Source: Vitis vinifera (lineage: Eukaryota; Streptophyta; Magnoliopsida; Vitales; Vitaceae). Taken from it: DNA of 64,000 nt. Shown here one piece after another: positions 1 to 11,351 of the stretch (its first letter is position 1; each line of letters opens with the position of its first letter). A program made the translations under genes and the position numbers. The stretch lies in assembly GCF_030704535.1 (NCBI RefSeq), contig NC_081811.1, forward strand, positions 733,501 to 797,500, written 5' to 3'. Under the pieces are notes generated by a model. The model was not told where the DNA came from. It saw only the letters and a list, made by a program, of their open reading frames with translations, and searched no databases.

Positions 1-651
1 GAGCTAGTAAACCGTCAGTGACGAGCTTTCTGCAAAAGTCATCTTTTCGCTTGCAGATCTTGTTCTTCTCAACAATCTTGGCAGTGTCCGCCAATAGATT
101 TCTTTCACGAATACTAGCACAAGGAACCAGGCTCTGTTCGGAAAAGTAAACATTTTTCAGAAACAGAGAGAAAAAAAATTGTGGAAAACGTAAAATGCTT
201 TCCAAAAACAGAGTCGGTTGATCTATATCCATACCTTTAGAATTTCGCATGCTTCGCCTGATGATGTGAGAGTAGAGTCACCGAAACCGCCCCCGTAAAA
301 GTCGAATTCATCCTCCGAGATGTCCGTACAATTCCCGTTGAAGCAATTGCAGCGATTCCGGCCACACCTAACCGGAGGCAATTGCTTCTCGTTGCTCTCT
401 TCGATGAAATTCTGAACCATCTTCGCTAGGCAAACTGAGCTGGGCTCGAACTCGGTGGAGATGCCATCTTTGCTGAAATGCGACTCCTCAACGCTGGTCT
501 TCTCCACCGCATTAATCCTCAGAACGCTCGGGAACTGCCGCTCCAACAGCCGCTTGAGCCGCGACTTCACCACCGGCTTAACAGTCTCGCACCGTAGCGA
601 TTCTTCATGTGTATACGAGTCAATTGGCTGGATCTTCATCGGAAAAGGCAT
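1..651 (-). CDS. DUF506 (PDDEXK-like) family protein, 3' part missing
   Basis: Minus-strand gene truncated by the left window edge. Exon 1 is 651-235 and exon 2 is 133 to beyond 1; the intron 234-134 has a GT donor (AAG|GTAT) and CAG acceptor and is phase 0. Exon 1 encodes a start of the form MPFPMKIQPID, a basic stretch KSRLKRLLERQFPSVLR, then an acidic and cysteine-rich segment (RCGRNRCNCFNGNC). Exon 2 reads SLVPCASIRERNLLADTAKI and continues into a lysine-rich KNKICKRKDDFCRKLV segment ending near LLA. These blocks are characteristic of plant DUF506/PDDEXK_6 proteins. The start is set at MPFPM because the family begins there; in-frame Met codons at 672 and 660 would add up to seven residues. 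The biochemical function of most family members is unknown; some are linked to root-hair growth. In Arabidopsis the homologue (At3g22970, from memory) lies beside the plastid pyruvate kinase alpha gene, as here. Confidence 0.88.
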
Positions 652-728
652 GACGATCATGAAAATTCCCACACTTCTACCGCTATCTTTATATCAACTT
701 TTCTTCTCCATCTTCAAAGCTTAACCTC

Positions 729-946
729 TGGATATTCCTCAAATTTCAATTGATAATACACACCTAAACCCTAATTATTTCTAATTTCAAAAACTCCACT
801 TATGTAACACCACCACCAAAACGCAAGACTCACATACATTGATTTACAAAAAACACAGCGATGTGATCACAGAAACCGAAATTGAATTTCGCCAAAAATC
901 GATGTATTTTATCGAAATTCGAGAGACTTCGAGCTAAAACTGGTAC
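729..946 (-). other. Probable 5'UTR intron of the DUF506 gene
   Basis: On the minus strand a donor reading AAAG|GTACCA sits at 946-945, and a CAG acceptor reading ATCCAG|AGG lies near 730-728, about 75 bases upstream of the start codon. The implied leader exon runs from about 1260 to 947 and the intron is AT-rich. There is no coding constraint, so this rests on splice motifs alone; the acceptor could shift by a few bases. Confidence 0.4.
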
Positions 947-1289
947 CTTTATCTTCCCTTATTATATAGATTTTTGCTGCCGATTTGCGAGACAAAGCAT
1001 GGAATAACTTCCAAACTCTTCTAAGCAAAGTCGCTTTTGCTTAGGGTTAGCAGAATCGTTTAGGGTTCCCGAAATAAGCTACGGCTATGCAACTACGGTT
1101 CAGAACCTCACCGGTGCCCGCACACTCCATTTCCCCCGGTGACGACCTCGAATTTTCCGTCTAGGCGATCTCCGGCGAAGTCACCGAGACATCGAGAGAG
1201 GAAATGGTAAAAGAAATGAAAATGAAGTTTTCGTTTACCGTGGTTTCCTTTGGCTCTACTGCTGATCAGGGAAGGCCTTGGATGGGGAC

Positions 1290-1295
1290 TTTATA
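1290..1295 (-). promoter_or_regulatory. TATA box of the DUF506 gene
   Basis: Minus-strand TATAAA inside CCCGCTATAAAGTCCC. It would place transcription start near 1260, giving a roughly 300-base leader exon before the inferred 5'UTR intron. The surrounding DNA is much richer in GC than the intergenic tract further right, as expected for a plant core promoter. Confidence 0.6.
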
Positions 1296-1360
1296 GCGGG
1301 GGGTTTGCTGACTAGGACTGTCTGTCCAACCTGGCAGATGATATCCTGGTTTTGTTGGTT

Positions 1361-1902
1361 ACGTGTCGACTCGGTGGGCCCGATTGTTTCGTTGCTTTAT
1401 GTTGCCACGTCTGCTTCCGGTGAAACCAGGTCTACTAATAAATGACGACAATGCCCCTACGTTTTCATTAAGTACAAGGGTTGTTACTCCACGTGACAGG
1501 GGGCTTTAGGAACAGGCCTCGCCATCGTGGCATAGGTCAATTCGAAAGACAAAACTGTATTTGTTACCCGTTCTGACAAATCTGTCTTCCCTTTTCGAAC
1601 TTTTCAGTGCAAAAACCACGAGGCAGATGCGAGGGTAATACCGTCAATTTAATTGTTCCGACTCTCGGCTATTTTCCACCACCGTAACTTTCCGAGAGGT
1701 AGGTCCCAGAATTCAATTTACCCGGGCCCACGTTGTATAATTACTATTCAGTACATGCTAATCTCATCTAGCTTTGGATGAAATTGAGAGCAATTTCGGG
1801 ACTATATTCCAGTTTCAAGGGAAGCGGTTAATGGACGCCGTGTATCAGGCAGACGGCGATACGGACCTGATGTATTTGGACGAGAGGATATCGCCACGTG
1901 GA
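1361..1902. promoter_or_regulatory. Cluster of ACGT (G-box/ABRE-like) cores
   Basis: Four ACGT cores lie within 550 bases upstream of the DUF506 TATA box: ACGTGTC at 1361, CCACGTC at 1406, CCACGTGAC at 1489 and GCCACGTGGA at 1893. These match bZIP/bHLH binding cores such as ABA-responsive elements. Their spacing upstream of a defined TATA box makes regulation of that gene plausible, but such short motifs also occur by chance. Confidence 0.35.
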
Positions 1903-4020
1903 ATACGGTAGTTGGTAGCCGTTGGATTCACATACCAAACTTCCAGAACAAGGAATGGTTAACAAATTAGACCAAGTTCACATTATTCATTTAAAAGAAT
2001 TATTTAATAATATTTACCACTTTATTTTGGCTCATTCGATGTAATCCGCATGGTTTATTTAAAAATAAATAATATTATGTTTAATTATTAATTATTATTT
2101 ATCATCTAATAATTTTTATTTTTATTTTTATTTTTAATTAGTTGCATATTTAAATTTAAGGTAAATCAGATATCATGTGAAAAGAAGTAATCAACAAGAT
2201 ATTTTATTAATTATAAAAATATCAAATAAATAATAGATATAATGAAATTTATTTAAAATTTTATATATTTTAAAGTTTTTATTGTTCAAAGAAAATGCGA
2301 TGAAAGAAATAAAAAAAAATATTTCCTTTTATTTTTTTATTTTAATATATTTTCCTTTAATTTTTATTTCTCTCAAACTCTACAAGATTTAAATAGAAAA
2401 TGCTAAGGCTGAAAATGGCAATTTTTCTTTGTTGAAATGGCAAAATAATAAAATATTAGGTACATTACCAACTAAATAAATTCTAGATTGTTAAAAACAT
2501 TAATAATATAATTGATAAAAAAAATTCCATTTTATTTATTATAAATTTTCATCCATTTCCAATATATAGCTTCCACTTGGAAATGAGAAGTTATTTTTAT
2601 TTTTCATTTTCATTTATTAGTATATTGAGATTACAAATAGAAATGAAAATGAAAATCAAGGATTTATTTTCTTAGAAATTCAATCTTACAATAATTTTGA
2701 GGCTTGAAGTCTCTCTTGATGCTCGAATATATATATTTTAAAGGTATTTTTTAAAATTTTACAAAATGTGTTATTTTTATTTGATAATGCTTTTTAGACT
2801 AGAATTGCTTTTAACAAACACAGTCAAAAAATACTTTTAAAGAAAAATAAAACATTTGATAAAATTTATAAATTACTTTAAAAAAAATTGAAAATCACTT
2901 GTGATGTTGCATAGATAAGCATTTAATAGATTATTATTTTAAAAATATTTTTATGAAACACTTTCATTAGATGCTCATTTGATTATGATTTTATAAAGTG
3001 TTTTTCATATTTTTAATACTTGAAACTTTTTATTATTCAAATGTTAGAAATATTATAAATACTTTCTAGAATCACTTTTAAAAAGTGCATTTAAGAATAA
3101 TTTTAAAAAACATTTATAACCTTTCTAATACTTAAATAATAAAAAATTACAAGTATTATAAGAATTAAAAATGTTTCCTATAATCACTGTCAAATAGATA
3201 ATAAAAAACATTATCAAATGCACTCTAAAATGTTGAGATCAAAATCATATTCAAATGAGCTCTAACTTTTATTTTTATTGATAAGCTTTCACACAAAATA
3301 TACGTTATAAGACATTTTTTTAATCAATTTCTTCATTTGAATTTTCAACGGTATAAGAATTTTCAATATAATATAGAAAAATAGTAGCCTACAAAAATAG
3401 ACCACATGAAAAATTAAGATCTTATTTCATACTTCGATCCAAATTCCTATTTTTCTAATTTTTATTCAACAATTCAAATTAAGTCGTACATGTGACTAAG
3501 AATTTTCCTTCCCTTGAGAAGTGTTTTGAAAATGGAATCCATGAATAGGGAAGATACTTTGAAGGGCATGGATGAATAGTCATCCTAGCTAAGGTTAGGG
3601 TTTTGCTTTTAGCAATGTGGAAAAGATTTCCATGGAGTGTGAGTTGAGAATGTCGGAGCTCTTTTTCTAATATCACGTTTTAAATGTATTTTAATAATAA
3701 TAACAAAAATTCATGAAAAGGAGTGTAGAATGAAAGAATAAAAATAAAAAAAACCGGTTCCAAAGTCCAATGATTTAATGATAGAAATATTTAAAAAAAT
3801 AAATAAATGAAATAATAATAATTCAAATGGTAAGTTGACAAACCCACTTGTCAAATTGACAACCTAATTGGGTTCAAAAATCTTTTAAAATTATTTTTTT
3901 GAGAAGTTAAAATATTTTTATTTTAAAATTAATACTTTGTGGGTATTTTAAATTAAAAATTGTTTTATATTTAACAATTAATTTCAAAATATAACCCTAA
4001 CGATTTTAAAAGTTTCATCC

Positions 4021-4167
4021 ATGTAAATACAATATTCTCGTTGTGTCGCATGATATTATAAGATCAAATGCTTTGAACCCAAACGAGCTCTCATAATTTT
4101 AAAACACGTTTACAGGATTATAAGAAGTCCATACTTATATAACATTAGAAACTTTTCCTGACAATAC
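4021..4167 (+). repeat. Dispersed repeat family R1, copy 1
   Basis: One of five degenerate copies of a repeat in this window. The diagnostic blocks, in order, are a TAGATATT-like start, ACCCAAA.GG..CTCA, TTTTAAAACRCGTTTA, AGGATTA.AAG, and TCCATACTTATATAAC. This copy keeps the last three blocks well. Comparable blocks ending in a GATGTGGGAT-type motif are common in eudicot intergenic DNA, but I cannot assign a class. Confidence 0.5.
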
Positions 4168-4329
4168 AAAAAAATATCAATAAAATCACATATGTTTATA
4201 TTTAAATCATATTTTAGAGAGCTTGATTCCAAAGACATTTTTATTTTATTAAAAAATTTAAAATATCATGATCATTCTTATATTTAATTAAGGTATTTTT
4301 TTTAAAAAGGTCTTATAATTAAATTTCTA

Positions 4330-4545
4330 ACAAATTTTAGGCATTAATTTGTTTTTGTTTTCTAAAATAGAAAAAATAGAAAAAACACGGTTGAAAAAAA
4401 ATTAGAAAATAGTTTTTATTTTTAAAAATAGAAGATACAATGTTTTCAAATAATATTATTTTTAATTATTTTCAGTTATATACATTTGTTTGATAAGAAT
4501 TATTTAAAAATAATAATTATATAAATATATAAAATGGTTAAAAAT
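4330..4545. repeat. AT-rich MITE-like family C, partial copy
   Basis: The segment carries the family core (about TAATTATATAAATATATAAAATGGTT, then AAAATAAAAT) seen also near 7780, 10635, 29440 and 54600, flanked by GTTTTC/GAAAAC-rich arms. The ends are too decayed to define. It is assigned by similarity to the other copies in this window only. Confidence 0.35.
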
Positions 4546-5176
4546 AAAATATTATCTTTAACATGTATCTGAAAGCATAAATAAGAGATTAAAAACATTT
4601 CAAATTTCAAACAATATTTTATGAAATATGCAGAAAAAAATTCATATTTTTGGAGTGGCGTATCATGGGTTGGGCAACTTGGGCTATATAACCCATTTTG
4701 TACGTGGGAGACTTTTTCTTTTTCATCTTTGAATATGGTGTAAACATTCTCTCTCTCTCTTTTTCCCACTAAAAACAGATGGCCAAAAAAGGGCTTTAAC
4801 GGGGAGAAGAAAATTCCTTACGTCTCAACAGGACTTCTTCTTGATGCTTTATGAATTTTCCAATTTTCTTTTCTCCCAAACACCGCCTACTTTTAAAGCT
4901 TTTGGAACATGGGCTTCTTTGTTACCCCTTTTTTTTAAGGCTTGAATGCTTAAATTTTGTTGCCATTTACTTTATTGCATCCCAAGAAAAAAGCCAAAAG
5001 CTTTGAGTTAAACAATCTTGGAAGCCCCACATTTGTAATTAGAATTTGGGATTCATTTTCCTAGAAATGTCTTAACTATCCTCGAGGACTTGTTTGGAAT
5101 GATAGAAAATTGTTTGAAACAATGGAATAGAGAGTGAGAATTGGATTTTCATTCCCATTTTTGGATGATTATTATG

Positions 5177-5463
5177 TGTAGGACCTTAAACCCTAAACCC
5201 GTCCATGGTGAACACAAGGGGAGTTGATGGACACAGTCAACCCTCCGATCTGCCAACAATCTCCTTCCAGCGACACCCTTGGGATTCGAACTTACAACCT
5301 CGGCTCTAATACCACTTGTAGGACCTCAAACACTACCAACTTTCTTAAAAGCAATTGCTTGTAGGAAAGACGCATACCATAACCTTATAATGCATTCACC
5401 CAAGCGCCCACGGCGAACACAGGGAGAGTTGATGGACGCGACCAACCATCCGATTTGCCAACA
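5177..5463 (-). mobile_element. TRIM-like miniature LTR retrotransposon (near complete)
   Basis: Read on the minus strand, the order is: an LTR at 5463-5317 (147 bp, TGTTGG...CCTACA); a primer binding site TGGTATTAGAGCC with an extended match to the 3' end of initiator Met tRNA at about 5314-5282; a short purine tract (GGAAGGAGA) at about 5268-5260; and a second LTR at 5258-5177 (82 bp, same TG...CA ends, internal deletion of about 65 bp). The flanks are TTATG (5172-5176) and CTATG (5464-5468), a 4/5 match to a 5-bp target duplication. There is no coding capacity. The whole element is 287 bp, at the short end for TRIMs, with only 58 bp between the LTRs. No 5S-like segment of the Cassandra type was seen. 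Confidence 0.75.
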
Positions 5464-7319
5464 CTATGTTTGTATTACAATTACAAAAAAAGAATGAAAT
5501 TCACCATATTATAATTTGGTCATGATTCAAGATATAAGTACGAGAAAACATCATTTCGATACCCTAAAATTATATTTATTATTGTTTTTTTAATAATTTC
5601 TTTATATTATAATAAATTAACATGAATAATTATACATATAATTGGTCAAATCATATTAAAATCCATATACCTGAAACACGTTAGGATGATTTTATCATAT
5701 AGCTAAAAATATTTCTTATTTTTTCGTATTTCAATATGAATATTTAATGTGAGATATGGGTCTGGCTAAAATAATATTAGAACTTTAAAATTTTGGTCCA
5801 AAATTGGAATATAATATTTGCAATTATAGTTTTAAAAATAAAAATAATTTATCATGAGAAAATCATTTATGCATGAATGATTTAAAGGTGAAAGCTAATT
5901 ATTGTCATAGGAACAAAAAATTGTTGGGACCCATATTAATTAGGTTTCATTTGAAAGATATTATGATCAAATTTTGATGAATTGAAAAAATATATGACCA
6001 AAATATATTATATTTCAAAATTAATATGATTTCATTTTAAAAGATATTAAGCAAGACTTATGTCATAATTAATTTATTAAAGCTATGTTTGGTACCTTGG
6101 AAATATTTTTAAAAAGGGAGAAATGCTGAAAATTTTATTTTCTCATATCTAATTTAACGTAAAAAAATATAAAATTAAATTAAATATAATTAATTAGAAG
6201 CTTATTCAATTTCAAATTATTTAATTTTTACATTATTATACGGAGAAAGAAAAAAAAGTGACATAAGTTTGAAACAATATGTGAAAATAATTTATTTATA
6301 TTAAATTGATTTTTTATTTTCTTTCATTTGCATTTTTCTACAAATTTTTGTATATTTACCATCCGAAGCTCATTGAGATAATTAAACAAATCTATATACT
6401 AAATTTGAATATCATAAAATTAAATATATTTAAACACTGGCATTTTATCATTTTTATTTATATTTTAATAAAATTAAATGTATTTATATATCGAATCTCG
6501 TCAAATAATTAAATTGATTTACTTTTATTTATAAAATTAAAAGTATTTATATATCGAATGATTAATCAAAATGAACGTGGAATGTCATCACGAGATAGTT
6601 GGAGGACAACCATTCAAAGATAAACTCCCATGTACAAATCAAACCCAACACAAATTCAAAGGCAACTAATACGGTTTATTTTGTGGGCAAGGCAATAATA
6701 GAATGGTGACGCGGGAGGCAAGGCATCCACACAGATGGGGTAGAGTCCTATCATGGTCGTGATTTTCTTGTGGGCTCCATGACCCATGTGAAAGACCCAA
6801 TGGGGGGCCCATGAACATGAAAGTGGGCCTTTGAAGGAGGAATCCTGTCTGCCCAACACCCATATATTATCCATTAGGAAATGGGGCCCAAAGAACAGAG
6901 CTTCACTGATAAGACTGCCTTATGGATGAACCATCAGGTGACCTAAGGAAAGGGACCAAAGCTTTTGGGGTGTCTCTTTCTGTTAAGTGATTACAGTTGG
7001 GAGTAGATGTATGAGTTGATAATGTGGGCTCTTTTGATTTCTTTGTGAAAAAATTTGTGGTGGTAGATGAAGGGTCAATTCCACGGTGGGTTCCCTAAAT
7101 AAGGGCACTTCATATTTTTTGTGGCCCATTCTTTCTGTTTTTTAGCAAATTATTGATACACCCTCCAAATCCTTAGGGTAGTGCCTGTAACATTGTGGTC
7201 CAGGGTAAGGGTTACCCTATAGCCTATAGGAGAATAACATCATAAACCCCATTTAAAAGCCCCTCTCACCCCACCAAACAAAAAAACCATAAAAAGACAA
7301 AGCCATTGTTTGAAATTTG
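5464..7319. other. Intergenic DNA, no gene seen
   Basis: AT-rich to about 6580, then a less AT-rich stretch at about 6590-7290 containing several GGGCCC/TGGGCC motifs (TCP-type or telomere-proximal promoter motifs in plants). The open frames there (for example 6656-6874, minus) overlap each other in several frames and match no family I know. A half copy of MITE family B begins at 6081 (GCTATGTTTGGT) with no matching right end. Confidence 0.5.
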
Positions 7320-7575
7320 CTTTTTAGAATATTTTCTAAAAGAAAAAAAAACATGTTTACCAATTAAAAAGTTCTTTTTTATTTTTTATTTTTTAAATGA
7401 TGAAAAATAAAACACTATATATAAAATTATTCTTAAAAATATGTTTAAAAATATTAAAAATATTTCAAGTTCTCAAACATATTTTTATTTTACAAAATAT
7501 TAAAAAATAATTTTAAAAAACTATTCTAAAAGATTGTTTTTTAGAATTATTTTGGAAAATACATACCAAAATAAG
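7320..7575. repeat. AT-rich MITE-like family C copy
   Basis: Begins near TTGCTTTTTAGAATATTTTCTAAAA and ends near TTTTAGAATTATTTTGGAAAATAC, giving loosely inverted ends, with internal ATAAAACACTATATATAAAATTATTCT-like sequence shared with the copies at 7735 and 29285. Non-coding. The boundaries are approximate. Confidence 0.4.
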
Positions 7576-7734
7576 CACTTATAGATTAATTTTATGACAC
7601 TAAGAAAATTGTCTACTTTTGACTAGAAACAAGTCCAAGCTTGGGCTTTGATGTTAGAATTAAAATTAGTAATTATTGTACCAAAACAGTTTATTAAAAA
7701 CTTATTTTGAAAATAAGGTGTTTTATAATAACAA

Positions 7735-7975
7735 GTTCTGATTTTTTTTAATTATTTTCATTTATTTTAGAGGGGTTATTTAAAAAATAATTATATAAAT
7801 ATGAAAAATAAATAAAATTAAAATATTTAAATAAAAGTTATTTTTAAAAAATATTTGAAAATATAGAAAGCATATTTAAAATATATCAAATTCCATTTTT
7901 ATTTTAAAAAATATAATAGAGTTATTCTTAAAAACTGTTTTTTGATAACTATTTTCGAAAATATTCTCAAACCAA
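7735..7975. repeat. AT-rich MITE-like family C copy
   Basis: Contains the family core AAAATAATTATATAAATATG and a right end reading TTTTTTGATAACTATTTTCG followed by AAAATATTCTCAAACC. The same GATAACTATTTTC block begins the copy at 29285 and appears inverted at the end of the copy at 10440, so the family has terminal inverted repeats of about 15 bases. Confidence 0.45.
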
Positions 7976-8726
7976 GAGATTGAATCGGGATTTAAAATTA
8001 ATGATCAAGTATTTATTAGGCAAATTGTAGATCTTTGAGATGAGAAAATAACATAGGTTGACATGATCATTTTTGAGAGAAGAGTAAAAATCCTTTGAAT
8101 ATAGGAATACTTCTCTCAAAACACACCTAAAATTTAATTTGATTTAACCTTTGAATATCATTTTTAAGGTGTTGTTTGTTTTTTTTTGTTAAATTTAATT
8201 AAAAGAAATTTATTTTCAAATTTAAGATAATTTAGTTTTTACTTTTTGTTAACTTATTACTTATTTCTTAATTTCTTTAAAATTTAAAAATAACATATTA
8301 TTTTTTTTTTTAATTTCTTGATACTTAATAAAAATAAAATATTAAAAAAATATCTTAATACTTAACACTATTAAATACTATTTAATTTTAAGTTTTATTT
8401 AAAATTAAATAAAAAAAATAGCTACCACAAAAGTAACTTCCTTAAATGTAACAAAAATATTGTATTCCAATTATTTTCAAATAAATGAGGCTTAGACCCA
8501 TTAATTAATTAATTAATTTTTTAACTAACAAATTCTACATCAAAGCATACTTTAAAATTTTCCCATCAATTTTGTCCTAAGGCAAAACTATAGTGACATG
8601 ACCTAACCCTAGTTTAGGTACTATTAACCCTAGACCAAGAGGGTAAATTTTCTGTCATTTTCAAATAAATGTCCAAATCCCAATCAAATCATAGAAAAAA
8701 ACTGTTACATATTTTGTCAATTTTTG

Positions 8727-8754
8727 AATTATTATTATTATTATTATTATTATT
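8727..8754. repeat. (ATT)n microsatellite
   Basis: About nine uninterrupted ATT units followed by a GTT interruption, in AT-rich intergenic DNA. Confidence 0.9.
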
Positions 8755-8936
8755 GTTATTTTCCAACCACAAGAAATCTATTTACAATAAATCAAAGTTT
8801 TGAATTAGAAATAATTTATTGGTAAACCTATCACTGCCTAGCCTAGATTCTAGAAAAATCCAAGATGAAGTCAATAGGGGTGTCTCATTCATCTCTATTC
8901 CATCTTATCATTCCTATCTATTCATATATTTTATTT

Positions 8937-9178
8937 AAGCCATGTTTGGTTCTTGACGAATATAAGAAAAAAACAATAAAGAAAAAAGTAAAAGAAAAAA
9001 AAATTTTAAATTAATAAATTATTTTATATAAAGATTAAATAATTTAAAAATATATAAATTTTTAACTAAATTTAATTATATTCTATCTTTTCATTTTTTT
9101 TTACGTTGAAATCAAATATAAGAAAAATAATTTTTTTTTTTGTTTCGTTAATACTTTCATGGAACTAAACATAGCATT
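8937..9178. mobile_element. MITE-like family B copy (about 240 bp)
   Basis: The left end reads AAGCCATGTTTGGTTCTTG and the right end, read on the minus strand, AATGCTATGTTTAGTTCC, an imperfect terminal inverted repeat of about 16 bases around ATGTTTGGTTC. The interior is A/T-rich and non-coding. The same ends occur at 9538-9838 and 48071-48218. No convincing target duplication was resolved, so the superfamily is unassigned. Confidence 0.55.
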
Positions 9179-9537
9179 AGTGAAAAAGCAAAATCATAAA
9201 AACACAATAAATTATTTTAGGAAAATTGCCTATTTTGCGAAAAAGGAAAATAATAAAAAAAATCAATTATTTTAGAAAATAAAAAAATTCCCTTGTTACC
9301 CTTGACCTAAGGTAGCAAATTTTCTATTTTGTAGTATTGGTTGTAATAATTTGATGTACTCCTTTCAATCACATCTTTTTTAAGATGTCATTAAGAATAA
9401 TGATATGTTTGTTGATTAAAGTTTGTTGAAAATTCTATATAAAAATATGATGTATTCCTCAATTTTGAAAATAAAAAAATTGCATACCATGTGGGTGTGA
9501 AAATTCAATAAATTTATGATTTTTCTTTGAAAAAGAA

Positions 9538-9838
9538 AAGTTATGTTTGATTCTTGAAAACTTTGAGGGAAAATGCAAAAGGAAGAAAATAAGAAGAAAA
9601 ATAGAAAAAAAAAATTAAATTAATAAATTATTTTTATTTGCTACTTCAAACTCGATTTCACTTATTTTAATTCATCGATATGAATATTAAATCATCTGAA
9701 AACATGTAAGTTGTTTACTAGTTTTAATTATATTTGATTTTTAAAAAATAAAATTTCATGAGACTATCAAATATGAGAAAATTATTTTTCTTAATATTTT
9801 TTTATTTACTTAATATCTTTTAGAACCAAACATAACCT
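9538..9838. mobile_element. MITE-like family B copy (about 300 bp)
   Basis: The left end reads AAGTTATGTTTGATTCTTG; the right end on the minus strand reads AAGGTTATGTTTGGTTCT. The terminal inverted repeats match those of the copy 360 bp to the left in the same arrangement. Non-coding AT-rich interior, including ATTTGAT and AAATTATTTTT blocks shared with the other copies. Confidence 0.55.
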
Positions 9839-10439
9839 TAAATTTTGTTTAATATTAACCTATATAAATTAATATTAACGCATATCTTAGAACCCACTTT
9901 ATTTCTTTGCCTTATTTACCAACCAAAGCCTAAAAGAAGAAAGAATTGGGCATCACTGCAGAAAAAGATTTTTTTTTAAAATTATATTAGAATTTAAATT
10001 TAAAAAATAAAAATAAAAAAGCAAATAATAAAGAGAGAAGTTGGAGTGCACATCCAAGACCACTTAAAAAAAAAAAAAGTATAAATTAAAATTAAAATTA
10101 AAATTAAATATTAAAAGAAAAAGAAAAAAAAGTGAGCGAAGGTGGGGGTGGAGGAGAAGAGAATGAATGAATGGGATTGCCTAACAGACACAAAGCGAAA
10201 AATAAATCAGTTGGGTCACCAACCCAACAATAGAAAGCTCATAATAATGTTGTTCAAACGGTCTAGACCTACCTTTTAATAAAATTTTGTTTAAAAATTT
10301 AAATATAAAAATAGTTTCCTCAACTTATTTTCTATGAAAATATTATACATTTATATATAACATAATTTATTTTTTCTATCTCTATCTTTTTAATTGTTAT
10401 TCAAAAAACTAAAAAAAAAAAAACAAGTAAAAATATCTA

Positions 10440-10840
10440 AAATTTGATTTAAAAACAATCTATTTGGAAACGAATTCTTAAAGAAATTATTTTTTAAAAC
10501 AACTATAAAAAATGTAGTTTTTAAAAAATGTTTTATAACATTTTGTAGAACAAAAGTCTTTTAAAAATTAAAATGTTTTTACTTATTTGTAACATTTATA
10601 AATATATTTTAAAAATAAATTTTATATTTAGTGTTTTATTTTTAATCATTTTATATATTTATATAATTATATTTTAAAACAATTCTAAAAAAACAAATAA
10701 AAATAATTAAAATTAATATTAGAAAATATTATTTGAAAACACTTTATTTTTTGCTTGTTAAACATATTTTATTGTTTTTTTAATAAATAGAAAATTATTT
10801 TTTTGAAAACAGTTATCAAACAAAAAAGGTCAAAAAACTA
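10440..10840. repeat. AT-rich MITE-like family C copy (about 400 bp)
   Basis: The left part reads TATTTGGAAACGAATTC; the right end reads GAAAACAGTTATCAAACAAA, the inverse of the TTTGATAACTRTTTTC end of other copies. The core GTGTTTTATTTTTAATCATT followed by TTATATATTTATATAATTAT is shared nearly word for word with the copy at 54600. Non-coding. Confidence 0.5.
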
Positions 10841-11351
10841 TTATAAAAAGCATTTATCATGCAAGCCTTATCAACTTTGGAAACTATTTTCTGCTTTAAA
10901 AAATAAAAAATTATTTTCAAAATATATGAACTCAAAACTTTTGACTCATCATCACACAACACTTGTAAGCTATAATCCCTAAGGGTAGGTAGCCATGGGT
11001 TTTTGCCTTAAGTCACTTTTTTTTTTATGTGTGGGGTCTTTTTTTGTCTAATTTATTTTATTTTATTTAATAGGGGTAATGAGTACTTGATAAAAGCTAA
11101 TGAAAAGAAAAATAAATGAATAAATAAATGAAAGACAAGTAACATGGGTAATGTATTTGGTCCCCATCCCAAGTCCCTCTCCCTTATCCTTTTGATTTGG
11201 GATTCTTCTTTTGGGGTTGTTTTCTATCTCATGATTTGAGCTTTTTTTCTTTTATCCTCTTTTGATGATTCAAAAGTGTAGGGTTTTGAAGGGCACCCCT
11301 ATAGTTTTCATAATCAAAAGGGGTAAGTTGGAGAATTTAGAAATTCAACTT

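Larger units (their letters stand above)
1960..5176. other. AT-rich intergenic DNA
   Basis: No credible coding exon was found on either strand; short open frames here are low-complexity. The tract is dominated by A/T runs and decayed repeats. It includes one copy of a dispersed repeat at 4021-4167 and an AT-rich MITE-like segment around 4330-4545, both listed separately. A (CT)n run occurs at about 4750-4762. Confidence 0.6.

Noticed and set aside
5282-5314. tRNA-like stretch (GGGATTCGAAC...GGCTCTAATACCACT) on the plus strand
   Set aside because: It resembles only the 3' part of initiator Met tRNA and lies directly beside a TG...CA repeat, so it is a retroelement primer binding site read from the other strand, not a tRNA gene.
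6656-6874. Two overlapping minus-strand frames of 65 and 72 codons
   Set aside because: They overlap in different frames in a GC-moderate patch, with no family similarity or splice context.
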